Shown piece by piece: positions 55,553 through 63,891 of a stretch of 64,000 nt of DNA. The notes below the pieces were generated by a model. That model saw only the letters and a list, made by a program, of their open reading frames with translations. It was not told the origin of the DNA and did not search any database. This DNA is from CAYFYS01 sp965202905 (GTDB lineage Bacteria; Pseudomonadota; Alphaproteobacteria; MPNO01). The stretch's first letter is position 1. Every line of letters begins with the position of its first letter. The translations under genes were made by a program, and so were the position numbers. The stretch is taken from assembly GCA_965202905.1 (NCBI GenBank), contig OZ241868.1:3658001-3722000 (forward strand), in the 5' to 3' direction.

Positions 55553-55785
55553 TCTGACTCCCGAAGCAAATCGACAGGAGACATATCAAGCGCTCTTGCA
55601 ATGCGTTCGATGTTGTCTATCGAGATATTTCGCTCGCATCGCTCGACCGAACCGACATAAGTTCGGTGCAAGCCGCAGGCGCCAGCAAGCGCCTCCTGAG
55701 ACAAGCCGTGCATTGCCCGCATTCGTCTCATATTCTTGGCCAAGGTTGCCCGAAGGCGCGAGGCGTCTCTTTTCGCACCGTACAA
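55549..55785 (-). CDS. pvuIIC: Restriction-modification controller (C) protein, XRE-type HTH
   Basis: This 78-residue protein is a helix-turn-helix regulator: LAKNMRRMRAMHGLSQEALA, then CGLHRTYVGSVERCERNISI and DNIERIARALDMSPVDLL. This is the compact C-protein fold of PvuII-type systems, which activates its own and the endonuclease gene after methylation has been established. It appears intact. No ATG fits; TTG at 55785 is used, without a clear Shine-Dalgarno, consistent with leaderless C genes known in such systems. An ATG at codon 19 would cut into the first helix. Its product could still bind the operator at 55800-55825. Confidence 0.82.
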   Translation of the reverse strand: MYGAKRDASRLRATLAKNMRRMRAMHGLSQEALAGACGLHRTYVGSVERCERNISIDNIERIARALDMSPVDLLRESE

Positions 55786-55799
55786 GAAACTGTGTTGCA

Positions 55800-55825
55800 G
55801 ACAAAGAATCGACAGACTATAAGTA
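55800..55825 (-). promoter_or_regulatory. C-box-like operator between controller and methyltransferase genes
   Basis: On the minus strand TACTTATAGTC is followed after TGTC by GATTCTTTGTC. The first half is close to the C-box GACTTATAGTC (core ACT-TAT-AGT is a perfect palindrome); the second is weaker. Position 15 nt upstream of the controller start and 5 nt upstream of the methyltransferase ATG fits a shared bidirectional control region. Confidence 0.65.
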
Positions 55826-55830
55826 GCGGA

Positions 55831-56788
55831 ATGATCCCAGCCTACACGACTGCATATGGCACCGCCTTCATAGGCGACTCTCGCCAGCTGCTAGCTGAGC
55901 TCGACGACAGCAGCATCAACCTCGTTGTCACCAGTCTGCCTTTCGCCCTCCAGCGCAAGAAGGAGTACGGTAACAAGGAGCAGCACGAATATGTAGACTG
56001 GCTCGCGGAGTTTGGAGCGCTCGTATACGCGAAGCTAACGGAGGACGGGAGTTTCGTCATCGACATCGGCGGCGCTTATGAGAAGGGGCACCCCGTCCGC
56101 AGCCTCTACCAGTTCCGTACCTTGCTCAAGTTCTGCGGATATTGGCTTCCATCTGGCAGAGGAGTTCTACTGGCACAACCCATCAAAACTGCCGAGCCCC
56201 ATCGAATGGGTGAACAAGCGCAAGATCAGGGTAAAGGATTCCGTCAACACAATTTGGTGGTTTTCCAAGACCCCGTGGCCCAAGGCAGATGTTTCTAAAA
56301 TACTCGTCCCATATTCTGAAAGAATGAAGAGGCTGATCCAAGACCCGGACAAATTTTATAGACCGAAACTGCGCCCATCCGGACACGATATAGGAAAGGG
56401 GTTTGTAAAGGACAACAGTGGAGCGATCCCGCCTAACTTGCTTTCATTTCCGAATACGGAGTCAAATGGTCGCTATCTGTCCTGTTGCAAGATCGTCGGC
56501 GTGAGAGGACACTCGGCTCGCTTTCCGGGCAAGCTGCCAAAATTCTTCATCCGGTTCCTGACTGACCCCGGAGACATGGTGCTCGACATCTTCGCGGGAT
56601 CGAACACCACCGGCGAGATCGCAGAGCTTGAGGGGCGGCGGTGGCTCGCCTTTGAGGAACGCGCTGATTATGTTGCGGCGTCTGCGTTCCGGTTCCTCAC
56701 CGACGAGGACGACTCACGGGACATTTTCGATAGCATCCAACGGGGCGAGACGGTTTCACTTTTCAATCGAAAAAAGCGGCGGGTGTAG
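55831..56788 (+). pseudogene. pvuIIM: PvuII-like N4-cytosine DNA methyltransferase, frameshifted
   Basis: The first frame (55831-56298) reads AFIGDSRQLLAELDDSSINL, FALQRKKEYGNKEQHEYVDW and FVIDIGGAYEKGHPVRSLYQ; at about 56131-56140 the homology jumps to the next frame (DIGFHLAEEFYWHNPSKLPS, then EWVNKRKIRVKDSVNTIWWF, SGHDIGKGFVKDNSGAIPPN, DIFAGSNTTGEIAELEGRRW), ending TAG 56786-56788. Together they cover M.PvuII almost completely (motif IV first, then target recognition, then motif I). The indel is net -2 or +1. In addition motif IV is SLPF where M.PvuII has SPPF. Both changes should abolish m4C methylation of CAGCTG. Confidence 0.88.
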
Positions 56789-56898
56789 TAACAGCCATGG
56801 GTGCATGCTGAAAGGCGTGCGCTCCAACGGGTTCAAGATCGGTTTGCAGGCCAGCCGCGTACGGCCCCGCCCGCTCCGGTCTAGCTGGCTGGTCCACG

Positions 56899-57378
56899 TT
56901 AGTTTATCTCGCGCGCAATGCGTGCGGCGAAGGCCTCGACCAGGCGGTCGTAGACCGCGCGCTTGAAGGGGACGATCTGGGCCGCGATTTCGGCCAGGTC
57001 CATCCAGCGCCAGGCGTCGAACTCGGGGCTCCCGCTCGCGGCGAGATCGAAATCCTCATCGGAGCCGGTGAAGCGGGCCAGCAGCCATCTCTGCGCCTGG
57101 CCGCGATAGCGCCCGCCCCACATCCGCCGGGCAAGATCGGCGGGCAGGTCGTAGGTCAGCCAGCCCGCCAGCTCATCGACAATCCGGGCCCGGTCGGCGC
57201 CGGTCTCCTCGGCAAGCTCGCGCAGCCCCGCCTGACCCGGCGCCTCACCGCGATCGATCCCGCCCTGCGGCAGTTGCCAGACCTTGCCCGCGGTGTCGAT
57301 CCGCCGCCCGGCGAAGACCAGGCCGCGGTCGTTGAACAGCACCACGCCGACGCAGGGGCGGTAGCCCTTGGGCGGCAT
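56899..57378 (-). CDS. rppH: RNA pyrophosphohydrolase RppH (Nudix)
   Basis: This 159-residue Nudix enzyme opens PPKGYRPCVGVVLFNDRG and has the Nudix box GGIDRGEAPGQAGLRELAEETG near residue 40 (G, E, REL and EETG all present). It removes pyrophosphate from the 5' end of mRNA to start decay. The ATG at 57378 lies 11 nt after the deacetylase gene. It is the last gene of the proB-to-rppH operon and converges on the restriction-modification island. Confidence 0.92.
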   Translation of the reverse strand: MPPKGYRPCVGVVLFNDRGLVFAGRRIDTAGKVWQLPQGGIDRGEAPGQAGLRELAEETGADRARIVDELAGWLTYDLPADLARRMWGGRYRGQAQRWLLARFTGSDEDFDLAASGSPEFDAWRWMDLAEIAAQIVPFKRAVYDRLVEAFAARIAREIN

Positions 57379-57389
57379 GTCGGGCGCCG

Positions 57390-58441
57390 TCAACTTCCGA
57401 GCCCCGAGGCGACCGCCGATACCGGCGCGAGCGCGATGCCCGCTTTGTCGAGCTTGGCCGACCGGGCCGCGATGCGCTCCAGGGAGACCGGATAGGGCGA
57501 GGCGATGCCGAGCGCGGAGCCCTGGCTCCTGGCCAGCCGTTCGAGTTCGGCGAGCCTCGCGTCGATCGCCTCGCGCGAGGCCCATTCGTCGACGACGCGG
57601 GCGCTGCCGGCGAATGGAACTCCGACATCGCGAGCGGCCTCGCTCGCCAAGCTGCGTGGCGGCGACCGGCTGTCCAGGAACAGCAGACAGCGGTCGTTCA
57701 GCGCCGCGAGCACCGGGGTCAGGCGCCGGCGCGACACGGTGAACTTCGAGCCCATGAAATCGACCACGCCAATATAGCCGGTCGCCCGGCCCAGCGTCCA
57801 GAACAGCCGTTGCCGGTTTTTCTCGTCGGACAATGTCGTCAACAGCGTGCCCGGGCCCGGATCGACGGTCGGAAAGTTGACGGGCTCCATCGGCAGGTTG
57901 ATCAGGATCTCGTGGCCCGCCGCCCTGGCCAAGCCAATCCATTCCGACAGCTGCCGGGCATGGGGTGCGAAGGCGAGGGTGATCTGGCCGGGCAGGCCCT
58001 GGATTGCCGCCTCGGTCGCCGCGCTGCTGAGTTCCAGGGCGGTCACCACGATCGAAACCCGCGGCCGCTTGTCCGCCCGGTCGAAGAGTCGGGCATAAAC
58101 CTGCCACGGCTTGCGGCCGTCCGCGCTGATCGGCGGCGGGGCCGCAGGCGCGCCGGAACGCGGCGGCGTGCGATCGGGCGGGCGGCGACGACCGGCGGAA
58201 CGGACGCCGGCCGCTCCGTCCGTAGCTTCGGGGGCTGCGCCTGCCGCGGCCGCGCCTCCGGGAGCGGCGACGCCAAACTCGGTCTGACCGAGGCGCCGAT
58301 GGCCGCGCGGCGCTTCATGCGATCGGATTCGACGTCGAGCCAGATCGCCCCGCCCCCAACCAAGGCCACCACGATCAGCAGAAGCGAAAGCGGCAGGGCC
58401 AGCCCGCTCCGGCGCGCTGCGGCTCGGTCGGCGCCCGCCAA
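57390..58441 (-). CDS. Divergent polysaccharide deacetylase family protein, split by a frameshift
   Basis: The catalytic part (about 58160 down to 57390) reads RPRVSIVVTALELSSAATEA, QITLAFAPHARQLSEWIGLA, HEILINLPMEPVNFPTVDPG, TGYIGVVDFMGSKFTVSRRR and LLFLDSRSPPRSLASEAARD: the YibQ/DUF610 fold found between ctpA and rppH in many alphaproteobacteria. The expected membrane anchor (SGLALPLSLLLIVVALVGGG) lies in a different frame starting at a TTG at 58441; the two frames must join within about 58150-58260. Either a real frameshift, a recoding site or a sequence error. Likely periplasmic, cell-envelope role. Confidence 0.7.
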
Positions 58442-58492
58442 TGTCCGGCCCGCCGCCCGCTGTTGCCATCGCGCCCGGTGCGGGGGGCCGCC

Positions 58493-59779
58493 TTAATTGC
58501 CGGGCCTGGCCGCGTAGAGCGCCAGCCCGCGCAGCAAATCGATCGCCCGCGTGAGCTGATAGTCTTTCTGCTCCGCGGATGTCTGCGGCTTGGCCTCGGC
58601 CTCGCCGGGCCTGGTCCCGGACCCGGGCTCGTCCGGGTTGCGCAGCGCTCCGCGCAAATCCCTCTCGCGCCGACGGTCTTCTTCGTTGACGGTCTCGATT
58701 CGAGCCTGTTCGACGACGATGTCGGGGTCGATCCCCTTGGCCTGGATCGACCGGCCCGAGGGCGTGTAGTACTGCGCGGTGGTCAGCCGGATCGCTCCGT
58801 GGCCCGCCAGCGGGATGATCGTCTGGACCGAGCCCTTGCCGAACGAGCGCGTGCCCATGACGATGCCGCGGCGGTGGTCCTGAAGCGCGCCTGCGACGAT
58901 CTCCGAGGCGGAGGCCGATCCGCCGTTGATCAGCACCACGATCGGCAGGCCGTTCGCGCTGTCGCCGGGCTTCGCGTTGAAGCGCTGGGCGTCGTCCGGC
59001 CGGCGCGCGCGGGTGGAGACGATCTCGCCGCGATCGAGGAACAGATCGGCGACCTTGACCGACTGGTCGAGCAGACCGCCCGGGTTGTTGCGCAGGTCGA
59101 GCACCAGGCCCCTCACCTTGGAGCCGAGCTCGGCCTGGAATTTCTTCAGCGCGCGCGCGACCCCGCGCGCCGTCTGCTCGCTGAACGAGGTGATCCGGAC
59201 ATAGCCGACATCGCCCTCGGCGCGCGAGCGCACAGACTGGATTTTGATGACCGCGCGGGTGATGGTGACGTCGAACGGCTCGCGCTCGACCCGGCGAATG
59301 GTGATCACGACATCGGTATTGACCGGGCCGCGCATGCGCTCCACGGCCTCCGACAGGCTCAGCCCCTGGACCGCTTCCTTGTCGAGGTGGGTGATCAGAT
59401 CGCCCGGTTTGAGGCCGGCTCGGTGGGCCGGCGTGTCGTCGATCGGCGAGACCACCTTGATCAGGCCGTTCTCCATCGTCACTTCGATACCCAGCCCACC
59501 AAACTCGCCGCGGGTCTGTACCTGCATGTCGCGGTAGTTTTTGGCGTTCAGGTAGCTTGAATGCGGATCCAGCGAGGTCAGCATCCCGTTGATCGCGGAT
59601 TCGACCAGCGTCTCGTCCGAGACTGCGTTGACGTAGTCCGAGCGCACCCGCTCAAAGATGTCGCCGAACAGATTGAGTTGCCGATAGGTCTCGGACGTGT
59701 TCGGTTGCGCGTCGGCCGGGACCGTATGAGCCACGAGGGAGATTACGGCTGCCGCCGCGAAAATCCGCGCTCGCATCAT
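58493..59779 (-). CDS. ctpA: C-terminal processing peptidase CtpA (S41)
   Basis: This 428-residue exported serine protease has a signal peptide (IFAAAAVISLVAHTVPADAQ), a PDZ domain at about residues 95-175 (FGGLGIEVTMENGLIKVVSP, RAGLKPGDLITHLD) and the S41 catalytic domain with Ser in LINGGSASASEIVAGALQD near 290 and Lys in RSFGKGSVQTIIPL near 315. It trims periplasmic proteins and regulates peptidoglycan hydrolases, suitable beside the EnvC-like gene. Its ATG overlaps the EnvC stop (ATGA). Confidence 0.95.
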   Translation of the reverse strand: MMRARIFAAAAVISLVAHTVPADAQPNTSETYRQLNLFGDIFERVRSDYVNAVSDETLVESAINGMLTSLDPHSSYLNAKNYRDMQVQTRGEFGGLGIEVTMENGLIKVVSPIDDTPAHRAGLKPGDLITHLDKEAVQGLSLSEAVERMRGPVNTDVVITIRRVEREPFDVTITRAVIKIQSVRSRAEGDVGYVRITSFSEQTARGVARALKKFQAELGSKVRGLVLDLRNNPGGLLDQSVKVADLFLDRGEIVSTRARRPDDAQRFNAKPGDSANGLPIVVLINGGSASASEIVAGALQDHRRGIVMGTRSFGKGSVQTIIPLAGHGAIRLTTAQYYTPSGRSIQAKGIDPDIVVEQARIETVNEEDRRRERDLRGALRNPDEPGSGTRPGEAEAKPQTSAEQKDYQLTRAIDLLRGLALYAARPGN

Positions 59780-60999
59780 CCGCTTACCTTGTCGCTGCTT
59801 GCCGCTAACCAGGGCAAAGGGTTGATGGGTCGGCCGCTGTGACGCAGCTCGATATAAAGATCGCTGGCGCCGCCGGATTCCGATCCCATCGCACCGACCG
59901 GCTCGCCGGCGAGGACCTCGTCGCCAAGATCGGCGTGGAGACGATCCAAACCGGCCAGGAGCATATGATACCCCCCAGCGTACCGGATGATCAACAGTTG
60001 GCCATAGCCCCGGAACGGCCCGGCGAAGACCACCCGGCCGGGCTTGGGCGCGACCACCTCGGCGGCCGGGCGCGTCCGCACCGTCGTGCCGCGCACTTTT
60101 CCGCCGAAGTTCCGGGTCACCTTGCCCGCGACCGGCAAGCGCGGCGGGGGCGCCGCCGCCCGCCGGGCGACGACCAGGGTCTTGGCCCGTTCCGGCGTGG
60201 CCAGGCGGTCCTCGGGGCGCAGGTCGAGGCCCTTTTGCGCCTGGGCGAGCTTGGCCAGAAGTTGCTCGATTCCCATGGCCTCGCTCGCCAGGCGCGCCAC
60301 TTTCGCCTGCGTGGTCGCGCTCGCCTTCCGCCAGCGGCGCTCGAGCCGGGTCCGTTCCTGGATCAGCCCGGCCAGCGTGCGCCGCTCGGCGGTCAGCGAG
60401 CCCAGGGTTCTGTCGCGCTGGACCTGCTCGCGGGCGATCGTAAGGCGCAGGCGAGAAAGCGCGCGCAGTTCGGCGGCCAGCGCCCGGGCATCGTGGTCCA
60501 GGCGCGGCGCCGCATGGCGCAGGGCCATCGCCCCGCGCAGGACGGGCAGCGGATTCGCGGCGCCAACCATCATGCCAGCGCGGACCGGCCGGCGCGCGAG
60601 GCGCTGCAGCGCGCCAAGAAGTCGCCTCAGCGCCTCGCGCCGTTCGGCCAGCGTCTCCGCGGCCCGCGCCTCGCGTGCGCGCAGCGTCTCGAGAGCGGCG
60701 TCCCTGGCCGCGATCTCGCCGTCGAGGCGCCGGGCGGCGGCGGCGATATCGACCAGTCTGCGCTTCAAACGGCTGAGCCGGCGTGTCTGGTCGGCGACGC
60801 GCTGCCGAAGCGCGGCGCCGTCCTCGCGCGCCTGTTCGAGCGCACGCTTGACCGCTTCCAGGCGCTCGGGACCGGCCCGGGTGGCGTCCGCGGCAGTGGC
60901 GGTGGCGGAAACGGCCGTTGAGCCGGCGATCATGGCCAGAACGGCCGCCGCGAGCGCCCAGTGTTGCGCCTTGCGTCTCAAAGGCCCTCGCTTGCTCAC
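59776..60999 (-). CDS. envC: EnvC-like murein hydrolase activator (degenerate M23)
   Basis: This protein of about 407 residues has an N-terminal hydrophobic signal (ALAAAVLAMIAGSTAVSATA), then a long Ala/Arg/Glu-rich coiled coil (about residues 40-270) and a C-terminal LytM-like domain (VTRNFGGKVRGTTVRTRPAA, GYGQLLIIRYAGGYHMLLAG, SDLYIELRHSGRPINPLPWL). The zinc ligands of active M23 peptidases are not retained, as in EnvC, which activates amidases at the septum rather than cutting itself. Start taken as GTG 60999; further upstream codons run into the rlmH end. Operon with ctpA. Confidence 0.9.
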   Translation of the reverse strand: MSKRGPLRRKAQHWALAAAVLAMIAGSTAVSATATAADATRAGPERLEAVKRALEQAREDGAALRQRVADQTRRLSRLKRRLVDIAAAARRLDGEIAARDAALETLRAREARAAETLAERREALRRLLGALQRLARRPVRAGMMVGAANPLPVLRGAMALRHAAPRLDHDARALAAELRALSRLRLTIAREQVQRDRTLGSLTAERRTLAGLIQERTRLERRWRKASATTQAKVARLASEAMGIEQLLAKLAQAQKGLDLRPEDRLATPERAKTLVVARRAAAPPPRLPVAGKVTRNFGGKVRGTTVRTRPAAEVVAPKPGRVVFAGPFRGYGQLLIIRYAGGYHMLLAGLDRLHADLGDEVLAGEPVGAMGSESGGASDLYIELRHSGRPINPLPWLAASSDKVSG

Positions 61000-61068
61000 C
61001 TCTACACCCGCCCCGATATAGGCAGGAGTGTCAACAAACTGTATCGATTGCCCGCCCAAGGTCACCCC

Positions 61069-61542
61069 TTATCCGACGCGGTGATAGGGGTGGCCCGCCA
61101 GGATCTGCTGCGCACGGTAGATCTGCTCCATCAGCATGGAGCGTACCATCAGGTGCGGCCAAGTCACGCTGCCGTAGGACAACACCAGGTCGCTGCTGGC
61201 TATGAGCCCCGGGTCGAGCCCGTCCGCGCCGCCAATCAGAAACGCGACCTCGCGCTGGCCGGCATCGCGCCAATCGGCGAGAATCCGCGCGAAATCGTCG
61301 CTCGACAACGCCTTGCCGCGCGCATCGAGCGCAACCCGGCGCGCGCCCGCTGGGATCGCGGCTTCGATCCCGTCCGCCTCGCGTTTCAGCCGCGCCGCGC
61401 CGGCGCCGGTCCCGGCGACTTCGATCTCACGCAGCGCGATCTGCCAGGACACGCGGTCGCGAAAGTGCTCGAACAGGGCGCGCTCGGGCCCGGATTTGAA
61501 CCGGCCGGCCGAGGCGATCGTCAGGCGCAGCGACGCGCTCAG
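61069..61542 (-). CDS. rlmH: 23S rRNA pseudouridine1915-N3 methyltransferase RlmH, CTG start
   Basis: This SPOUT methyltransferase of about 157 residues shows RLTIASAGRFKSGPERALFE at the N-terminus, FLIGGADGLDP near residue 105, and the C-terminal hallmark HLMVRSMLMEQIYRAQQILA then GHPYHR. It modifies helix 69 of 23S rRNA. There is no ATG, GTG or TTG at the proper place: the only possible full-length start is CTG at 61542, which overlaps the rsfS stop as CTGA (61539-61542), or CTG at 61530. The nearest conventional start (61590) would add a shadow peptide from inside rsfS. Confidence 0.85.
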   Translation of the reverse strand: MSASLRLTIASAGRFKSGPERALFEHFRDRVSWQIALREIEVAGTGAGAARLKREADGIEAAIPAGARRVALDARGKALSSDDFARILADWRDAGQREVAFLIGGADGLDPGLIASSDLVLSYGSVTWPHLMVRSMLMEQIYRAQQILAGHPYHRVG

Positions 61543-61919
61543 CCGCCGGCCTCGGTGGTTCGATCCGGCTCGCCGATCGAGATGCCCCACATCTTCTCGA
61601 TGCCGTAGAAATCACGGATTTCGGGGCGGAACAGGTGGACGATCACATCGCCGGCGTCGATCAGCACCCAATCGCCCTGCCTGAGCCCTTCGGGGGTGAC
61701 GCCGATGATGCCGAACTGCTTGAGCCGGCGGAGCAGATGCTCGGCCAGCGCGCCGACCTGGCGCGCCGAGGCGCCGGAGGCGACCACCATATAGTCCGCC
61801 ATCGGCGACTTGCCGCGCAGGTCGATCACCGTAACGTCGATGGCCTTGTAGTCTTCAAGGCAGGCCGTAATGGCCTCGATCAGGGAATCGACCCCGGCCG
61901 CCTCGCCGTCAGCGATCAT
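61539..61919 (-). CDS. rsfS: Ribosome silencing factor RsfS
   Basis: This 126-residue RsfS/Iojap protein binds ribosomal protein L14 and blocks subunit joining in starvation. Family strings are SPMADYMVVASGASARQVGA near residue 38, LRQGDWVLIDAGDVIVHLF near 78 and FRPEIRDFYGIEKMW near 97. The ATG at 61919 overlaps the nadD 3' end by 11 nt; its stop overlaps the rlmH CTG. Conserved nadD-rsfS-rlmH order. Confidence 0.95.
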   Translation of the reverse strand: MIADGEAAGVDSLIEAITACLEDYKAIDVTVIDLRGKSPMADYMVVASGASARQVGALAEHLLRRLKQFGIIGVTPEGLRQGDWVLIDAGDVIVHLFRPEIRDFYGIEKMWGISIGEPDRTTEAGG

Positions 61920-62583
61920 GCGCTCCTTTCCGGGATCCGACCTCGCGCGGCCCGCGGTTCGCGACCGGCGGCGCCACTTGGCGCCGCGCCCGGATAATCG
62001 TTGCCGAGGCGGGATGCAGTCTGGTGTGGAAGAACATCCACGCCGGCGGCTTCGTTTCGATCAATTTGTAGGCGTCCTTGCGCTTCTTCTTGAACCGCGA
62101 GAACGCCTGCGCAGCCTTCCCGGCGGTCGCCCCGAAAGAATAGGGCGCCCGGTCGAAAACGGCAATGGGCATGAGATTGAAGATCTTGGTCCATTGCTGC
62201 CATCGGGAGATTTGGGCGAGGTTGTCGGCGCCCATGATCCAGACGAAATACATGCGCGGGAAGCAGAACTTGAGCGCGCGCAGTGAATGGACGGTATAGC
62301 GGGCGCCAAGCCGCTGTTCGATGTCGACGACGCGGATCGCGGGGTGGCGGGCAAATTTCTCGGCTCCGGCGAGCCGTTCGTCGAACCCGGCCATGCCGTC
62401 GGCCGGCTTGAGCGGGTTCTGCGGCGAGACCATCCACCAGATCTCGTCCAGCCCGAGCTGCTTGAGCGCCAGCAGGCTGATATGCCGGTGGCCCTCGTGC
62501 GCCGGGTTGAAGGACCCGCCGAGGATGCCGACTCTCAGGCCGGGCGTATCCAGGCCGCGGCGAATCGTGGTGTAGACGGTCAG
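61909..62583 (-). CDS. nadD: Nicotinate-nucleotide adenylyltransferase NadD, CTG start
   Basis: This nucleotidyltransferase of about 224 residues makes nicotinate adenine dinucleotide. The N-terminal motif GILGGSFNPAHEGHRHISLL (GxFxPxHxGH) lies at about residues 18-37, WWMVSPQNPLK near 50, and the second signature VWIMGADNLAQISRWQQW near 115 with SATIIR near the end. The first ATG (62433) would delete the catalytic motif, so the gene must start earlier; the only reasonable codon is CTG at 62583, which overlaps the proA stop as CTGA (62580-62583). Confidence 0.88.
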   Translation of the reverse strand: MTVYTTIRRGLDTPGLRVGILGGSFNPAHEGHRHISLLALKQLGLDEIWWMVSPQNPLKPADGMAGFDERLAGAEKFARHPAIRVVDIEQRLGARYTVHSLRALKFCFPRMYFVWIMGADNLAQISRWQQWTKIFNLMPIAVFDRAPYSFGATAGKAAQAFSRFKKKRKDAYKLIETKPPAWMFFHTRLHPASATIIRARRQVAPPVANRGPREVGSRKGAHDR

Positions 62584-63863
62584 GGCCGAACCTGCCCGGA
62601 TCCGCGCACCACATATTTGTAGGTGGTGAGCTGCTCGACGCCGACCGGGCCGCGGGCATGCAGCCGGCCTGTGGAGATGCCGATCTCCGCGCCCATGCCG
62701 AACTCGCCGCCGTCGGCGAATTGGGTGGACGCATTGTGCAGCACGATCGCGGAGTCCACCGCGCCGAGGAACCTCTCGGCGGCCGCCGCGTCGCCGGTGA
62801 CGATCGAGTCGGTGTGGTGCGAGCCGTAGGTGTTGACGTGGGCGATCGCGTCGTCCAGCCCGTCGACCTGCTTCACCGCGATGATCGAATCGAGATATTC
62901 GGTGAACCAGTCCTCTTCGGTCGCGGCGACCACCCGGTCGTCCATCGCGCAGGTGGCCGCGTCGCCGCGCATCGCGCAGCCGGCGGCGGCCAGATCGTCG
63001 AGGATCTGCGGCAAGATCCCCGAAGCGATTTCGCGGTCGATCAGGAGCGTCTCCGCCGCGCCGCAGATTCCCGTCCGGCGCATCTTGGCGTTGAGGGCGA
63101 CCGCCCGCGCCATCTCGGGATCCGCGCCGCGCTCGACATAGACATGGCAGTTGCCGTCGAGATGGGCGATCACCGGCGTCCGGCTCTCGCGCTGGACGCG
63201 CTCGATCAGCGACTTGCCGCCGCGCGGGACGATGATGTCGATCAACTCCGGCATGGTCAGCATCGCGCCCACCGCGGCGCGGTCGGCAGTCGGCACGATC
63301 TGGATCGCGTCGGCCGTCAGACCGGCCTCGGTGAGCCCGGCGGCCAGACAGTCCTTGATCGCGGCGCTGGAATGTCGGCTTTCCGAACCGCCGCGCAGGA
63401 TCGCGGCATTGCCCGATTTAAGGCACAGCGCGCCGGCGTCAGCGGTCACGTTCGGCCGGGATTCGTAGATGATGCCGATCACCCCCAGCGGCACCCGCAC
63501 GCGCTCGATCGCGAGACCGTTGGGCCGGGTCCAGTGGGCGATCACCTCGCCCACCGGGTCGGGCAGCCCGGCGATCCGCTCGAGCCCGGCGGCCATCGCC
63601 TCGATTCGGGATGGCGTCAGCGCCAGCCGGTCGGTGAACGCCTCGGTCCGACGCGAGCGGTCGGGCGCGGCGATGTCGCGCGCGTTGGCCGCGAGCAGGC
63701 TCTCCTCGGCGGCGCGGATCTTGGCGGCCGCGGCCCGCAGCGCTCGGTTCTTGTCCTCCGACGTGCGTGTCGCCAGCGCGCGCACCGCCGCCCGCGCCCG
63801 GCGGGCGAGCCCTTCGACCATCTGTCGTGCGTCGGCCTCATCGACCGCGCGGCGCGTCGCCAT
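62580..63863 (-). CDS. proA: Gamma-glutamyl phosphate reductase
   Basis: This 427-residue NADPH-dependent enzyme makes glutamate-5-semialdehyde in proline synthesis. It contains IIYESRPNVTADAGALCLKSGNAAILRGGSE in parts near residue 125, DIIVPRGGKSLIERVQRES near 215, the catalytic Cys in RRTGICGAAETLLID near 275, and the C-terminal ARGPVGVEQLTTYKYVV. ATG 63863 has GGAAGGGAAG upstream; an open frame upstream is not used. It is 28 nt downstream of proB. Confidence 0.96.
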   Translation of the reverse strand: MATRRAVDEADARQMVEGLARRARAAVRALATRTSEDKNRALRAAAAKIRAAEESLLAANARDIAAPDRSRRTEAFTDRLALTPSRIEAMAAGLERIAGLPDPVGEVIAHWTRPNGLAIERVRVPLGVIGIIYESRPNVTADAGALCLKSGNAAILRGGSESRHSSAAIKDCLAAGLTEAGLTADAIQIVPTADRAAVGAMLTMPELIDIIVPRGGKSLIERVQRESRTPVIAHLDGNCHVYVERGADPEMARAVALNAKMRRTGICGAAETLLIDREIASGILPQILDDLAAAGCAMRGDAATCAMDDRVVAATEEDWFTEYLDSIIAVKQVDGLDDAIAHVNTYGSHHTDSIVTGDAAAAERFLGAVDSAIVLHNASTQFADGGEFGMGAEIGISTGRLHARGPVGVEQLTTYKYVVRGSGQVRP

Positions 63864-63891
63864 GACCGCTTCCCTTCCTCGTCCCGGCGTT

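Noticed and set aside
55586..55804. 72-codon minus-strand ORF overlapping the controller gene
   Set aside because: Different frame, no HTH pattern; the 78-codon frame carries the clear controller signature.
61069..61590. RlmH starting at the ATG 61590
   Set aside because: This adds 16 residues encoded within rsfS in another frame and absent from RlmH proteins; CTG in the CTGA overlap gives the normal length.
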